From the NCBI RefSeq assembly GCF_014256275.1, contig NZ_JACCFE010000002.1, positions 868,001 through 932,000 on the forward strand: a stretch of 64,000 bases of DNA. The letters run 5' to 3'. Numbering within the stretch: the stretch's first letter is position 1; each line of letters starts with the position of its first letter. This DNA comes from Rhodococcus sp. 4CII. Its GTDB lineage: Bacteria; Actinomycetota; Actinomycetes; Mycobacteriales; Mycobacteriaceae. Shown piece by piece: positions 44,690 through 52,715 of this stretch. Below the pieces are notes generated by a model. It made no database searches. It saw only the letters and a program-made list of their open reading frames with translations, and had not been told where the DNA came from. The translations under genes were made by a program, and so were the position numbers.

Positions 44690-45769
44690 TCACACGTCCG
44701 TGCTGAACCTGACCCCGCCGTCGGGCAGCGTCACACCGGGCCACACGCGTGCCCCGCGCAAAAGTTCGCATCGGGCGCCGACGTCGGCGCCGTCACCGAT
44801 CACCGCGTCACGCACGAGGGCCCGCGGACCGATCCGCGCGCCGAATCCGATGATGGACCGTTCGACGGTCGCTCCGGCCTCGACCACGGCACCGTCGAAC
44901 AGCACCGCCCCGTCGAGGCGCGCACCCGCACCCACCTCGGCGCCGCGGCCGACGACCGTTCCGCCGATCAGCAGTGCGCCGGGGGCGACACCTGCACCCG
45001 GGTGGACGAGCGATTCGCCGCGGGGGCCGTCCAGCGCGGGTGACGGGGCGATGCCGCGGACCAGGTCCGCGGAACCCCGCACGAAGTCCTCGGGGGTACC
45101 CATGTCGCGCCAATACGAGGAGTCGACGTGGCCGTACACCTTGGCGCCGTCGGCCAGCAGCGACGGAAACACCTCGCGCTCCACCGACACCGGGCGTCCC
45201 TCGGGGATCTGTTCGATGATCTCCCGCTTGAAGACATAGCACCCGGCGTTGATCTGGTCGGTCGGCGGGTCCTGCGTCTTCTCGAGGAACGCGGTGACCC
45301 GGCCGTCGGTGTCGGTGGGCACACAGCCGAACGCCCGCGGATCCCCGACCCGAACCAGGTGCAGGGTCACGTCGGCGTGCCGGGTCCGGTGGGTGTCGAG
45401 GATCGCTCCGAGGTCGGTGCCCCCGAGAACGTCGCCGTTGAAGACCATGGCGTGTTCGCCGCGTAGTTTCGGCAGAACGTTCCGGATGCCACCGCCGGTT
45501 CCGAGAGGCTCGGTCTCGGTGACGTAGTCGATCTCCAGACCCAGCTTGGATCCGTCGCCGAAGTACTCCTCGAAGACCTCCGCCTTGAACGACGTCCCGA
45601 GAACCACGTGCGTGATCCCCGCCGCCCCGATCCGCGCGAGCAGATGCTGGAGGAACGGAAGGCCCGCAGTGGGCAGCATGGGCTTGGGCGCCGACAGTGT
45701 CAGCGGACGAAGCCTCGTCCCCTGACCGCCGACCAGCACCACCGCATCCGTCGTCTTCTCAATTGCCAT
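44690..45769 (-). CDS. Mannose-1-phosphate guanylyltransferase (Rv3264c homologue)
   Basis: The 359-residue nucleotidyltransferase starts 'VVLVGGQGTRLRPLTLSAPKPM' (pyrophosphorylase signature, GxGTRL with Lys28), with 'FNGDVLGGTDLG' as the metal-binding Asp. Its C-terminal third (about 250-345) is a left-handed beta-helix of hexapeptide repeats. By synteny it is the GDP-mannose synthase (annotated manB or manC in M. tuberculosis), using the product of the phosphomannomutase at 38607. It overlaps the rhamnosyltransferase gene by 11 bases. Confidence 0.9.
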   Translation of the reverse strand: MAIEKTTDAVVLVGGQGTRLRPLTLSAPKPMLPTAGLPFLQHLLARIGAAGITHVVLGTSFKAEVFEEYFGDGSKLGLEIDYVTETEPLGTGGGIRNVLPKLRGEHAMVFNGDVLGGTDLGAILDTHRTRHADVTLHLVRVGDPRAFGCVPTDTDGRVTAFLEKTQDPPTDQINAGCYVFKREIIEQIPEGRPVSVEREVFPSLLADGAKVYGHVDSSYWRDMGTPEDFVRGSADLVRGIAPSPALDGPRGESLVHPGAGVAPGALLIGGTVVGRGAEVGAGARLDGAVLFDGAVVEAGATVERSIIGFGARIGPRALVRDAVIGDGADVGARCELLRGARVWPGVTLPDGGVRFSTDV

Positions 45770-46658
45770 GAGTCGTTCCCCCCTCGTTCCGATTCTTCCG
45801 ACGTTCCCGGACCGCCGCAGCCACGGCGATCTTCGACCGCACCGCCAATCCTCCCCGGAGCGCCCACCGCAGGGGCGCCTGCCACCAGTGCGGATGGCGG
45901 TCGGCCTGGAACCGGTATGCGCTCTGATGATGCGCGGGCAGCATCAGTTCCGGGTGCTTGCCCGCGGCGTGACCCTTCGCGTGGGTGACCTCGGCGGACG
46001 GCACGTACACGTTGAGCCATCCGGCCTTGCCCAGGCGGTCACCGAGATCGACGTCCTCCATGTACATGAAGTAGCGGGAGTCGAAACCGTTGATCGAGTC
46101 GAACGCCACACGACGCATCAGCAGGCACGAGCCGGACAACCAGCCGACCGTCCTCTCGCTGACCGTCTCGTTCTCCTGCCGGTAACCGGCGGTCCACGGG
46201 TTCGACGGCCACACCGTGCCCAGCACGGCGTGCCCCGCCCCCGACACGAGGTCGGGTACCTGGCGCGCAGACGGATAGACGCTTCCGTCGGGTTCGAGAA
46301 CGAGAGGTCCGAGCGCGCCCGCCCGTGGCCAGCGCTCAGCGGCCGCGAGGAGAACGTCGATCGATCCGGGCGCCCAGCGCACATCCGGATTGGCGATGAC
46401 GACGAACTCGATGTCCTCGTCGATCTCCGCCACAGCCCTGTTGATAGCACCGCCATAGCCGATGTTCCCGCCGGTCCGCAGCAGGCGCACGTGCTCGTGC
46501 GCCGCGTCCGCGGCCTCGGGGGCGCCGTCCGTCGATCCGTTGTCGGCCATCACGACCTGCGGATCTTCCTTCGTCGCCTCGGCGAGAGTGCACAGGAACT
46601 GTTCCAGATGCTCACCTGGCGAATAGGTCACCGTCACCACGGCCAGCTTCGAACTCAC
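45759..46658 (-). CDS. wbbL: Rhamnosyltransferase WbbL (arabinogalactan linker)
   Basis: The 299-residue GT2 enzyme contains 'VVTVTYSPGEHLEQFL', 'ADNGSTDG', 'VVIANPDVRW' (the DxD-like metal site) and 'YFMYMEDVDLGDRLGKAGW'. WbbL adds rhamnose from dTDP-rhamnose to GlcNAc-PP-decaprenyl, forming the linker that joins arabinogalactan to peptidoglycan. The GTG at 46658 follows a TACGCT hexamer by 7 bases; the frame is open upstream without support. Neighbours rmlD and the guanylyltransferase belong to the same wall pathway. Confidence 0.92.
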   Translation of the reverse strand: MSSKLAVVTVTYSPGEHLEQFLCTLAEATKEDPQVVMADNGSTDGAPEAADAAHEHVRLLRTGGNIGYGGAINRAVAEIDEDIEFVVIANPDVRWAPGSIDVLLAAAERWPRAGALGPLVLEPDGSVYPSARQVPDLVSGAGHAVLGTVWPSNPWTAGYRQENETVSERTVGWLSGSCLLMRRVAFDSINGFDSRYFMYMEDVDLGDRLGKAGWLNVYVPSAEVTHAKGHAAGKHPELMLPAHHQSAYRFQADRHPHWWQAPLRWALRGGLAVRSKIAVAAAVRERRKNRNEGGTTHGN

Positions 46659-46665
46659 GCGGGCA

Positions 46666-46671
46666 AGCGTA
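46666..46671 (-). promoter_or_regulatory. Leaderless -10 element (TACGCT) of wbbL
   Basis: TACGCT on the minus strand, 7 bases before the GTG at 46658. It lies in the 34-base gap after rmlD. Confidence 0.55.
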
Positions 46672-46692
46672 GCCGTTGGACGAGGGTCCGCC

Positions 46693-47541
46693 TCACACCA
46701 CTGCATGCAGCGCCGCATGCAGTGCGTCCCGCCACGGGCGCAGCGGGGTCAGCCCGGCGCCGGACCAGGCGCTGCCCGACAAGACCGAGAAGGCCGGCCT
46801 CGGCGCAGGCCGCACGAACTGGGCGCTCGTGCACGGGCGCACTCGCTGCGGGTCGGCACCCGCCTCCTCGAACACGGCCCGCGCGAGGTCGAACCAACTC
46901 GCCCGGCCCCCGTTGGTGGCGTGGAGCACCGGTGCGTCGACATCGCTGCGACCGGCGAGTTCGAGCAGCGCGTCCGCCAGGTCGCCGGCAAATGTGGGCG
47001 AGCCCACCTGATCGTCGACGACGTCGATCGCGTCACGTTCCCGCTCCAGTCGGCGCATGGTCGACACGAAGTCGGAACCGACTCCCGTGTACACCCACGC
47101 GGTGCGGACGACGTGCGCTGACGGAAGCGCAGCGTGGACGGCCCGCTCGCCCGCTAGCTTGGTGCGTCCGTACGCAGTCGCGGGACCGGTCGGGTCGTCC
47201 ACCTCGTACGGCGTGTCGCCCTGACCGGCGAACACGTAGTCGGTGGAGACGTGAATCAGCCGGGCCCCCACCCGTGCGCACGCCGCCGCCAGGTTCGCCG
47301 GCCCGAGTTCGTTGACCGCCGACGCGGTCTGCTCGTCCGACTCCGCGGCATCGACCGCGGTGTAGGCCGCGCAGTTGATCACCACGGATCCGCCCTCGAC
47401 CTGCGCATCCACCGCGGCGCGATCCGTGATGTCGAGCTCGTTCGACCCCACACCACGGGCCGTGACGCCCATCGCGCCGGCCCGTCGGAGAAGGTGTCCA
47501 CCCAGTTGCCCCCCGGCACCGGTCACAAGGATGTTCGTCAC
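46693..47541 (-). CDS. rmlD: dTDP-4-dehydrorhamnose reductase
   Basis: The 282-residue extended-SDR enzyme makes dTDP-L-rhamnose, the WbbL donor. Motifs: 'ILVTGAGGQLGGHLL' (NADPH loop), 'VVINCAAYTAVDAAESDE', the catalytic 'STDYVFAG' and 'YGRTKLAGE' (Tyr/Lys pair). The GTG at 47541 is preceded by CAGACT, a one-base deviation from TAnnnT, at 7 bases. It is divergent from the LCP gene 68 bases away. Confidence 0.94.
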   Translation of the reverse strand: MTNILVTGAGGQLGGHLLRRAGAMGVTARGVGSNELDITDRAAVDAQVEGGSVVINCAAYTAVDAAESDEQTASAVNELGPANLAAACARVGARLIHVSTDYVFAGQGDTPYEVDDPTGPATAYGRTKLAGERAVHAALPSAHVVRTAWVYTGVGSDFVSTMRRLERERDAIDVVDDQVGSPTFAGDLADALLELAGRSDVDAPVLHATNGGRASWFDLARAVFEEAGADPQRVRPCTSAQFVRPAPRPAFSVLSGSAWSGAGLTPLRPWRDALHAALHAVV

Positions 47542-47596
47542 GAGGACCAGTCTGGCACGCCGATCCACGCCTCCCTGCTCCCGGCGCGTCGACCAG

Positions 47597-47602
47597 TAGC
47601 CT
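47597..47602 (+). promoter_or_regulatory. Leaderless -10 element (TAGCCT) of the LCP gene
   Basis: TAGCCT, 7 bases before the GTG at 47610. Confidence 0.55.
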
Positions 47603-47609
47603 GGTTTCC

Positions 47610-49142
47610 GTGTCACACGAGCAACCCGCACCAGACGCACCCCCGAGCACGGCTCGGCGGCCGCTTCACATCGCTGTCGCGGTGCTGTCGGTGCTCGCCC
47701 TCGCCGTCACGGGATTCGCGTGGCGCAGCATCGACTCGCTGCGCAACAATCTGGCAACCGCGGGCGGTCTGGGACTCGGCGGTAGCGCCGACGGCGCCGT
47801 CGACATCCTCATGGTCGGCACGGACAGCCGCACCGACGCCCACGGCAACCCCCTCTCGCAGGAGGAGCTCGACTCCCTGCGCGCCGGCGAGGAAGTGGCG
47901 TCCAACACCGACACCATCGTCCTCATCCGGGTCCCGAACGACGGGAGCTCCGCCACCGCCATCTCGATCCCCCGCGACTCCTACGTGAACGTGCCGGGCA
48001 TCGGCATGTCGAAGATCAACGCCGCCTACGGCGCCACCAAGGAGACCGAGCGGCTGAAACTCGTCGAGGACGGAGCCACCGACAAGGAGGCCGAGGCGGA
48101 GTCGACGAAGGCCGGCCGTGAGGCACTCGTCAAATCGGTGGCAGACCTCACCGGCATCACCGTCGACCACTACGCCGAGGTCGGGCTGCTCGGGTTCGTG
48201 CTCCTCACCAACGCGGTCGGCGGCGTCGACGTCTGCCTCAACCAGCCGGTCGACGAGGATCTGTCGGGCGCACACTTCCCCGCCGGGAAACAGACGTTGA
48301 AGGGTGCGGACGCGTTGAGCTTCGTCCGCCAGCGCCACGACCTCCCGCGCGGCGACCTCGACCGCATCGTGCGTCAGCAGGTGTTCATGGCGTCCCTCGT
48401 CGGCAAGGTGCTGTCCGCGAAGACGCTCAGCGACCCGGGCAAGCTGAACGAACTCAGCGACGCGGTGCAACGTTCGGTGGTGCTCGACGACGACTGGGAC
48501 ATCATCGAGTTCGCCACCCAACTGCAGGACCTCGCCGGCGGCAAGGTGCAGTTCGAGACGATTCCGGTAGCCGACCTCAACGGCATGACCGACTACGGCG
48601 AGTCGATCGTCGAGGTGAAGCCGAAGGACGTGAAGAAGTACGTGGCCGGGCTCGTCGGCGAAGAGCCCACCGAGTCCGAGGACACCACCACGTCGAAGAC
48701 ACCCGACATCGACAAGTCCACCGTCACCGTCGACGTCGCCAACGCCAGCGACGTCGGAGGTCTCGCGAACGGTGTCGCCGAGGCGCTGAACTCGCTCGGC
48801 TACAGCCAGGGCGAGGTCGGCAACTACACCGGCAAGTCGGTGAACGGAACCACCGTCTTCGCGCACTCCGCCGACGACGACAGCGCGAAGGCCGTCGCCG
48901 CCGCGCTCGGCGGGCTCCCCACCGACACCGACGCGAGCCTTCCCGAGGGCTCCGTGCGCGTGGTGCTGGCGAGCGACTACCAGGGTCCGACGTCCGCCGA
49001 GACCACCAGCACCACGTCCTCCTCGTCCGGGTCCTCGGAGACGGGCCTCGAGCCCGTGTCCACCGGAGGAACGACCCCCACCCCGGCACCGTCCGGCCCG
49101 CCCATCGACGCCGGGTCGTCGGGCCCGCGTTGCGTGAACTAG
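47610..49142 (+). CDS. LytR-CpsA-Psr (LCP) family cell-wall ligase (Rv3267 homologue)
   Basis: The 510-residue protein has a short cytoplasmic N-terminus, one membrane anchor (about 20-37), an LCP domain (about 55-330) with 'ILMVGTDSRTD', 'AISIPRDSYVNVPG' and 'FVRQRHDLPRGDLDRIVRQQ', and a C-terminal LytR_C domain plus a Ser/Thr/Pro tail. The mycobacterial homologue is CpsA-like and transfers arabinogalactan from its lipid carrier to peptidoglycan, completing the pathway of its neighbours rmlD and wbbL. The conserved Arg and Asp residues for pyrophosphate binding are present. Confidence 0.93.
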   Translation: MSHEQPAPDAPPSTARRPLHIAVAVLSVLALAVTGFAWRSIDSLRNNLATAGGLGLGGSADGAVDILMVGTDSRTDAHGNPLSQEELDSLRAGEEVASNTDTIVLIRVPNDGSSATAISIPRDSYVNVPGIGMSKINAAYGATKETERLKLVEDGATDKEAEAESTKAGREALVKSVADLTGITVDHYAEVGLLGFVLLTNAVGGVDVCLNQPVDEDLSGAHFPAGKQTLKGADALSFVRQRHDLPRGDLDRIVRQQVFMASLVGKVLSAKTLSDPGKLNELSDAVQRSVVLDDDWDIIEFATQLQDLAGGKVQFETIPVADLNGMTDYGESIVEVKPKDVKKYVAGLVGEEPTESEDTTTSKTPDIDKSTVTVDVANASDVGGLANGVAEALNSLGYSQGEVGNYTGKSVNGTTVFAHSADDDSAKAVAAALGGLPTDTDASLPEGSVRVVLASDYQGPTSAETTSTTSSSSGSSETGLEPVSTGGTTPTPAPSGPPIDAGSSGPRCVN

Positions 49143-49165
49143 AGAACGAGAATCGGATTGTGTCC

Positions 49166-49885
49166 ATGAACCATGCGTCCCGCACGCTGACCGACGCCCT
49201 GCTCGACCCCATCCTGAAGAACGACCCCGCCGGGCCGCGCGTGACGTTCTACGACGACGCGACCGGCGAACGGGTCGAACTGTCGGCCCTGACCCTCGCC
49301 AACTGGGCGGCCAAGACCGCCAACCTGCTGCGGGACGAGTTCGCGCTCGAACCCGGCGGCCGCGTCGCGGTGCTCCTGCCCGCACACTGGCAGACCGCCG
49401 CCGTCCTGCTCGGCGCGTGGTGGGCCGGCGCCGAGGTCGTCCTCGAACCCGACGCGGACGCCGACGTCGCCCTCGTCTCGGCTGAACACTTGGGCGACGT
49501 CGAGGACGTCCCAGAGGTCGCGGCGCTGTCGCTGGACGCGTTCGGCAGGCCCGTCCCCGACCTCCCCGTCGGCATCACCGACTACGCCACGTCCGTGCGC
49601 GTCCACGGCGATCAGTTCCGGCCGACGGTCGCCGGACCCGCACTCGCAGGCAAGGGCGTCGACGACGTCCTCGCCGCCGCACGTACCTCCGCCGAGTCAC
49701 GGGGCATCACCGCAACCGATCGCGTGCTGTCCGAGGAGGCGTGGGACTCCCCCGACGCACTGATCGACGGTCTCGTCGCCGTCTTCGCCGCCGGGGCGTC
49801 ACTGGTGCAGGTGACCAACGCCGACGCCGACGCGCAATCCCGGCGCGTGGGCACCGAGAAGATCACCCGTCAACTCTCCCGGTAG
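49166..49885 (+). CDS. TIGR03089-family protein (Rv3268 homologue)
   Basis: A 239-residue protein of an actinobacterial family annotated TIGR03089. 'VTFYDDATGERVELSALTLAN' and 'LLPAHWQTAAVLLGAWWAGA' resemble the N-terminal part of AMP-forming acyl-CoA ligases, but the ATP-binding core motifs of such enzymes are missing, so it looks like a shortened, probably non-catalytic relative. The ATG at 49166 is used; a GTG at 49160 is equivalent. It follows the LCP gene and overlaps the convergent small gene by 16 bases. Confidence 0.8.
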   Translation: MNHASRTLTDALLDPILKNDPAGPRVTFYDDATGERVELSALTLANWAAKTANLLRDEFALEPGGRVAVLLPAHWQTAAVLLGAWWAGAEVVLEPDADADVALVSAEHLGDVEDVPEVAALSLDAFGRPVPDLPVGITDYATSVRVHGDQFRPTVAGPALAGKGVDDVLAAARTSAESRGITATDRVLSEEAWDSPDALIDGLVAVFAAGASLVQVTNADADAQSRRVGTEKITRQLSR

Positions 49886-50250
49886 CCGCCGTCCGCGAGG
49901 CCCGCGGCGATCTCGAACCGGTTCCGGACACCGGGACGCCGCACCTCTTCGCACAGATAGCGCAGCGCGAACGTCCACCCGTACCTCGCCCATTGGTCGG
50001 CGTGGACCGCTTCGTGCCGCACGAGCGGCCTGGCCGGTTCCCGGCCCGTGAGAAACGCACCGCCGACGGTCGTCCCGCCGCGGGCATATCCACCCCGCAT
50101 GCCGCTGCACACGAACATTCCGAACTCGTCGTCGAAGACAATGCGGGCCCCCCACATCCGGGAATACCCCAGCGCCAGGCGGGTGATCGCGGCGGACTGG
50201 AAGTTGCCCCGCGACGCGCGAATCATCTGCACTCCGCGGCTGCGTTTCAT
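49870..50250 (-). CDS. Small protein with an HExxH-type motif
   Basis: The 126-residue protein contains 'LVRHEAVHADQWARYGWTFA' (HEAVH near residue 78), a zincin-like zinc motif followed by an aromatic-rich helix. Similar stand-alone HExxH proteins occur in actinobacteria without known function. There is no signal peptide, though the start is basic. The ATG at 50250 is supported by a TATTCT hexamer 6 bases upstream. It lies between the convergent TIGR03089 gene and purE. If active it would be a small metallopeptidase; the missing third ligand is not obvious. Confidence 0.65.
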   Translation of the reverse strand: MKRSRGVQMIRASRGNFQSAAITRLALGYSRMWGARIVFDDEFGMFVCSGMRGGYARGGTTVGGAFLTGREPARPLVRHEAVHADQWARYGWTFALRYLCEEVRRPGVRNRFEIAAGLADGGYRES

Positions 50251-50256
50251 CTGCGC

Positions 50257-50262
50257 AGAATA
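50257..50262 (-). promoter_or_regulatory. Leaderless -10 element (TATTCT) of the HExxH gene
   Basis: TATTCT on the minus strand, 6 bases before the ATG at 50250. It lies between the purE stop and the gene. Confidence 0.5.
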
Positions 50263-50264
50263 GG

Positions 50265-50792
50265 TCAGCCCATCAGCGTGTCGCGGAGTGCCTTGTCCTT
50301 GTCGAGGACCATCTTCTCGAGCCCGTCCTGAAACGCGACCATCTGCTGCTGCAGGGCGGGGTCGGCGGCGCCGAGGATGCGGACGGCGAGCAGACCCGCG
50401 TTGCGGGCGCCGCCGATGGAGACGGTCGCCACGGGGACACCGGCGGGCATCTGCACGATCGACAGCAGCGAGTCCATGCCGTCGAGATACTTCAGTGGGA
50501 CGGGCACACCGATGACCGGCAGCGGAGTGGCCGACGCGACCATGCCCGGCAGGTGGGCGGCGCCACCGGCGCCGGCGATGATCACCTGGATGCCGCGGCC
50601 GGCGGCGTCCTTCGCGTAGTCGAGCATGCGCTGCGGTGTGCGGTGCGCGGAGACGACACCGACCTCGAAGCGCACCCCGAATTCGGCGAGCGCCTCCGCG
50701 GCGGCCTCCATTGTGGGCCAGTCGGAGTCGCTGCCCATGATGAGTCCGACCTGTGCGCCCTGACGTGCTGCCGAGTCACTCACCGTGTACAT
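50265..50792 (-). CDS. purE: N5-carboxyaminoimidazole ribonucleotide mutase
   Basis: The 175-residue class I PurE has 'VGLIMGSDSDWPTMEAAAE' (CO2/substrate loop), 'VVSAHRTPQRMLDYA' with the catalytic His, and 'IAGAGGAAHLPGMVAS'. It converts N5-CAIR to CAIR in purine synthesis. The ATG at 50792 lies inside the end of purK (17-base overlap); a GTG at 50783 is an alternative start. Organisation as purK-purE matches Rv3276c-Rv3275c. Confidence 0.95.
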   Translation of the reverse strand: MYTVSDSAARQGAQVGLIMGSDSDWPTMEAAAEALAEFGVRFEVGVVSAHRTPQRMLDYAKDAAGRGIQVIIAGAGGAAHLPGMVASATPLPVIGVPVPLKYLDGMDSLLSIVQMPAGVPVATVSIGGARNAGLLAVRILGAADPALQQQMVAFQDGLEKMVLDKDKALRDTLMG

Positions 50793-52035
50793 CCCATCCG
50801 TCGGTCCATTCAGCGTGCGAGAGCCAATGCGCGGCGCGCTCGGCGCGCTCGCGCACTCGTGCCACGTACTCCGGGTCGTCGATCGAGCCGGGTCCGCCGA
50901 CGATGTTCACGTGGCCGATCTTCCGGTCCTCGCGTTCACCCTTGCCGTAGAGGTGAATCTTTGCATCGGGCATCCGGGCGAAGAGATGGTGGACGCGTTC
51001 GTCCATGCTCATCTCGGGTGCGGTGGGCGCGCCGAGCACGTTCGCCATCACCGTGATCGGGGCGAGGGGTGCGGTGTCGCCGAGGGGATAGTCGAGAACG
51101 GCACGCAGATGCTGCTCGAACTGTGAGGTGCGGGCGCCGTCCATGGTCCAGTGGCCGGAGTTGTGCGGGCGCATCGCGAGTTCGTTGACGACGAGTGTGC
51201 CGTCGGTGGTTTCGAACAGCTCGACGGCCATGGCGCCGACCACACCGAGTTCGGACGCGATCCGCAGGGCCAGTTCCTCGGCGGCTTCGGCGACCGAGTC
51301 GGGCAGCGCGGGGGCGGGAGCGAGGACCACGGCGCACTGCCCGTGGCGTTGCACCGTCTCCACGACCGGCCAGGTGGCGCCCTGCCCGAACGGTGACCGG
51401 GCCACCATCGCGGACAGCTCGCGGCGCATCGCGACCTTCTCCTCGACGAGGAGGGATACGCCCTTGTCGAGTTGCTGGGTGACGATGCGCTCGGCTTCGT
51501 CGGAATCATCGGTGATCCACACGCCGCGGCCGTCGTAGCCGCCGCGCACCGCCTTGATGACGACCGGCCACCCGTGTTCGGCACCGAACTTGACGACGTC
51601 CTCGGCCCATGTCACCTCGGCGAAGGCAGGGACCGGCGCGCCGAGTTCGCCGAGTTTGCGGCGCATCGCCAGTTTGTCCTGCGCGTAGATGAGCGCCTGC
51701 GGCGGCGGCTGCACGTTGACGCCCTCGGCGACGAGGACGTCCAGGTGCTCGGTCGGCACGTGCTCGTGGTCGAAGGTCAGCGCGTGCGAACCGACCGCGG
51801 CCCTGCGGAGGGCCTCGAGGTCGGTGTGGCTGCCGAGGACGACGTCCGGGCTCACCTGCGCGGCGGGTTCGCCGGCGGTGCCGGACAGCACGCGCAGCGT
51901 CTGGCCGAGCGCAATTGCGGCCTGGTGAGTCATTCGCGCGAGTTGGCCGCCACCGATCATCGTCACGACGGGTTGCCCGGCGGTCAGATCGCGGGGGGTC
52001 GTGGGACGCGGTGTGGAATCAGAGTTGCCGGTCAC
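50776..52035 (-). CDS. purK: N5-carboxyaminoimidazole ribonucleotide synthase
   Basis: The 419-residue ATP-grasp enzyme makes N5-CAIR from AIR, bicarbonate and ATP. Motifs: 'VTMIGGGQLARMTHQAAIAL' (substrate loop), 'VIKAVRGGYDGRGVWI' (ATP-binding glycine loop), 'VELFETTDGTLVVNELAMRPHNSGHWT'-type metal residues around 270-295. The GTG start at 52035 has a CAAACT hexamer 8 bases upstream, one base off TAnnnT. It is divergent from the GtrA gene and overlaps purE. Confidence 0.95.
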   Translation of the reverse strand: MTGNSDSTPRPTTPRDLTAGQPVVTMIGGGQLARMTHQAAIALGQTLRVLSGTAGEPAAQVSPDVVLGSHTDLEALRRAAVGSHALTFDHEHVPTEHLDVLVAEGVNVQPPPQALIYAQDKLAMRRKLGELGAPVPAFAEVTWAEDVVKFGAEHGWPVVIKAVRGGYDGRGVWITDDSDEAERIVTQQLDKGVSLLVEEKVAMRRELSAMVARSPFGQGATWPVVETVQRHGQCAVVLAPAPALPDSVAEAAEELALRIASELGVVGAMAVELFETTDGTLVVNELAMRPHNSGHWTMDGARTSQFEQHLRAVLDYPLGDTAPLAPITVMANVLGAPTAPEMSMDERVHHLFARMPDAKIHLYGKGEREDRKIGHVNIVGGPGSIDDPEYVARVRERAERAAHWLSHAEWTDGWDVHGE

Positions 52036-52152
52036 GGGTCACTAGTTTGTCACGTCCGGCGCCGGGTTCCGCCGCCGAGGTAGGCGGGCCACAGTTTCTG
52101 TGATTCTCCTGATGATCTCGGCGTCAATTGGTGGTATCCGGTCGAACTTTCG

Positions 52153-52158
52153 TAAACT
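52153..52158 (+). promoter_or_regulatory. Leaderless -10 element (TAAACT) of the GtrA gene
   Basis: TAAACT, 8 bases before the GTG at 52167. It decides that start: the frame is open to 52128, but the extra residues would lie upstream of the promoter. Confidence 0.6.
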
Positions 52159-52166
52159 CATCCGTT

Positions 52167-52712
52167 GTGTCATTTGTCGACGGCGTCCTTGCACGCGTTC
52201 CCCAGCCCTTTCGGGCCCTCGCGTTGCGCCATCACGAACTGATCAAGTTCGCGATCGTGGGCGGCACCACCATGATCTTCGACCTCGCGATCTTCTATTC
52301 GTTGAGCCTCACGATCCTCGAAGAGAAGCCCGTTGTCGCCAAGGTTCTCTCCGGAATTCTGGCGACCGTCCTGAGTTACATCCTCAACCGCGAATGGTCG
52401 TTCAAGAATCGGGGCGGACGGGAACGCCACCACGAGGCTTTACTGTTCTTCAGCATCAGCGGGATCGGTGTTCTTCTCGCCGCTGCGCCGCTGTGGATCG
52501 CCAACAACGTGTTCGACATCCGCGCCAACCAGGAGAACCTGACCACCCTGGTCGTCGTCGACTTCGTGCTCAACTACATCATCGGCAACCTGCTGCAGAT
52601 GGTGTTCCGGTTCTGGGCTCTGCGCCGGTTCGCGTTCCCGGACGAGAACGTGCACCTCATCGATCCGGATCTCGTCGACGAAGCCGCCGAGGAGCCGTCC
52701 GGCCACGCCTGA
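52167..52712 (+). CDS. GtrA-family membrane protein (Rv3277 homologue)
   Basis: The 181-residue protein has four membrane segments at about 30-50, 58-78, 95-115 and 125-145. 'LIKFAIVGGTTMIFDLAIFY' and 'VLSYILNREWSFKN' are the GtrA signatures. GtrA proteins are thought to flip or support transfer of lipid-linked sugars for wall polysaccharides or glycolipids. Position between purK and the birA region matches Rv3277. It converges on the sensor kinase gene with a three-base gap. Confidence 0.9.
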   Translation: MSFVDGVLARVPQPFRALALRHHELIKFAIVGGTTMIFDLAIFYSLSLTILEEKPVVAKVLSGILATVLSYILNREWSFKNRGGRERHHEALLFFSISGIGVLLAAAPLWIANNVFDIRANQENLTTLVVVDFVLNYIIGNLLQMVFRFWALRRFAFPDENVHLIDPDLVDEAAEEPSGHA

Positions 52713-52715
52713 TCG

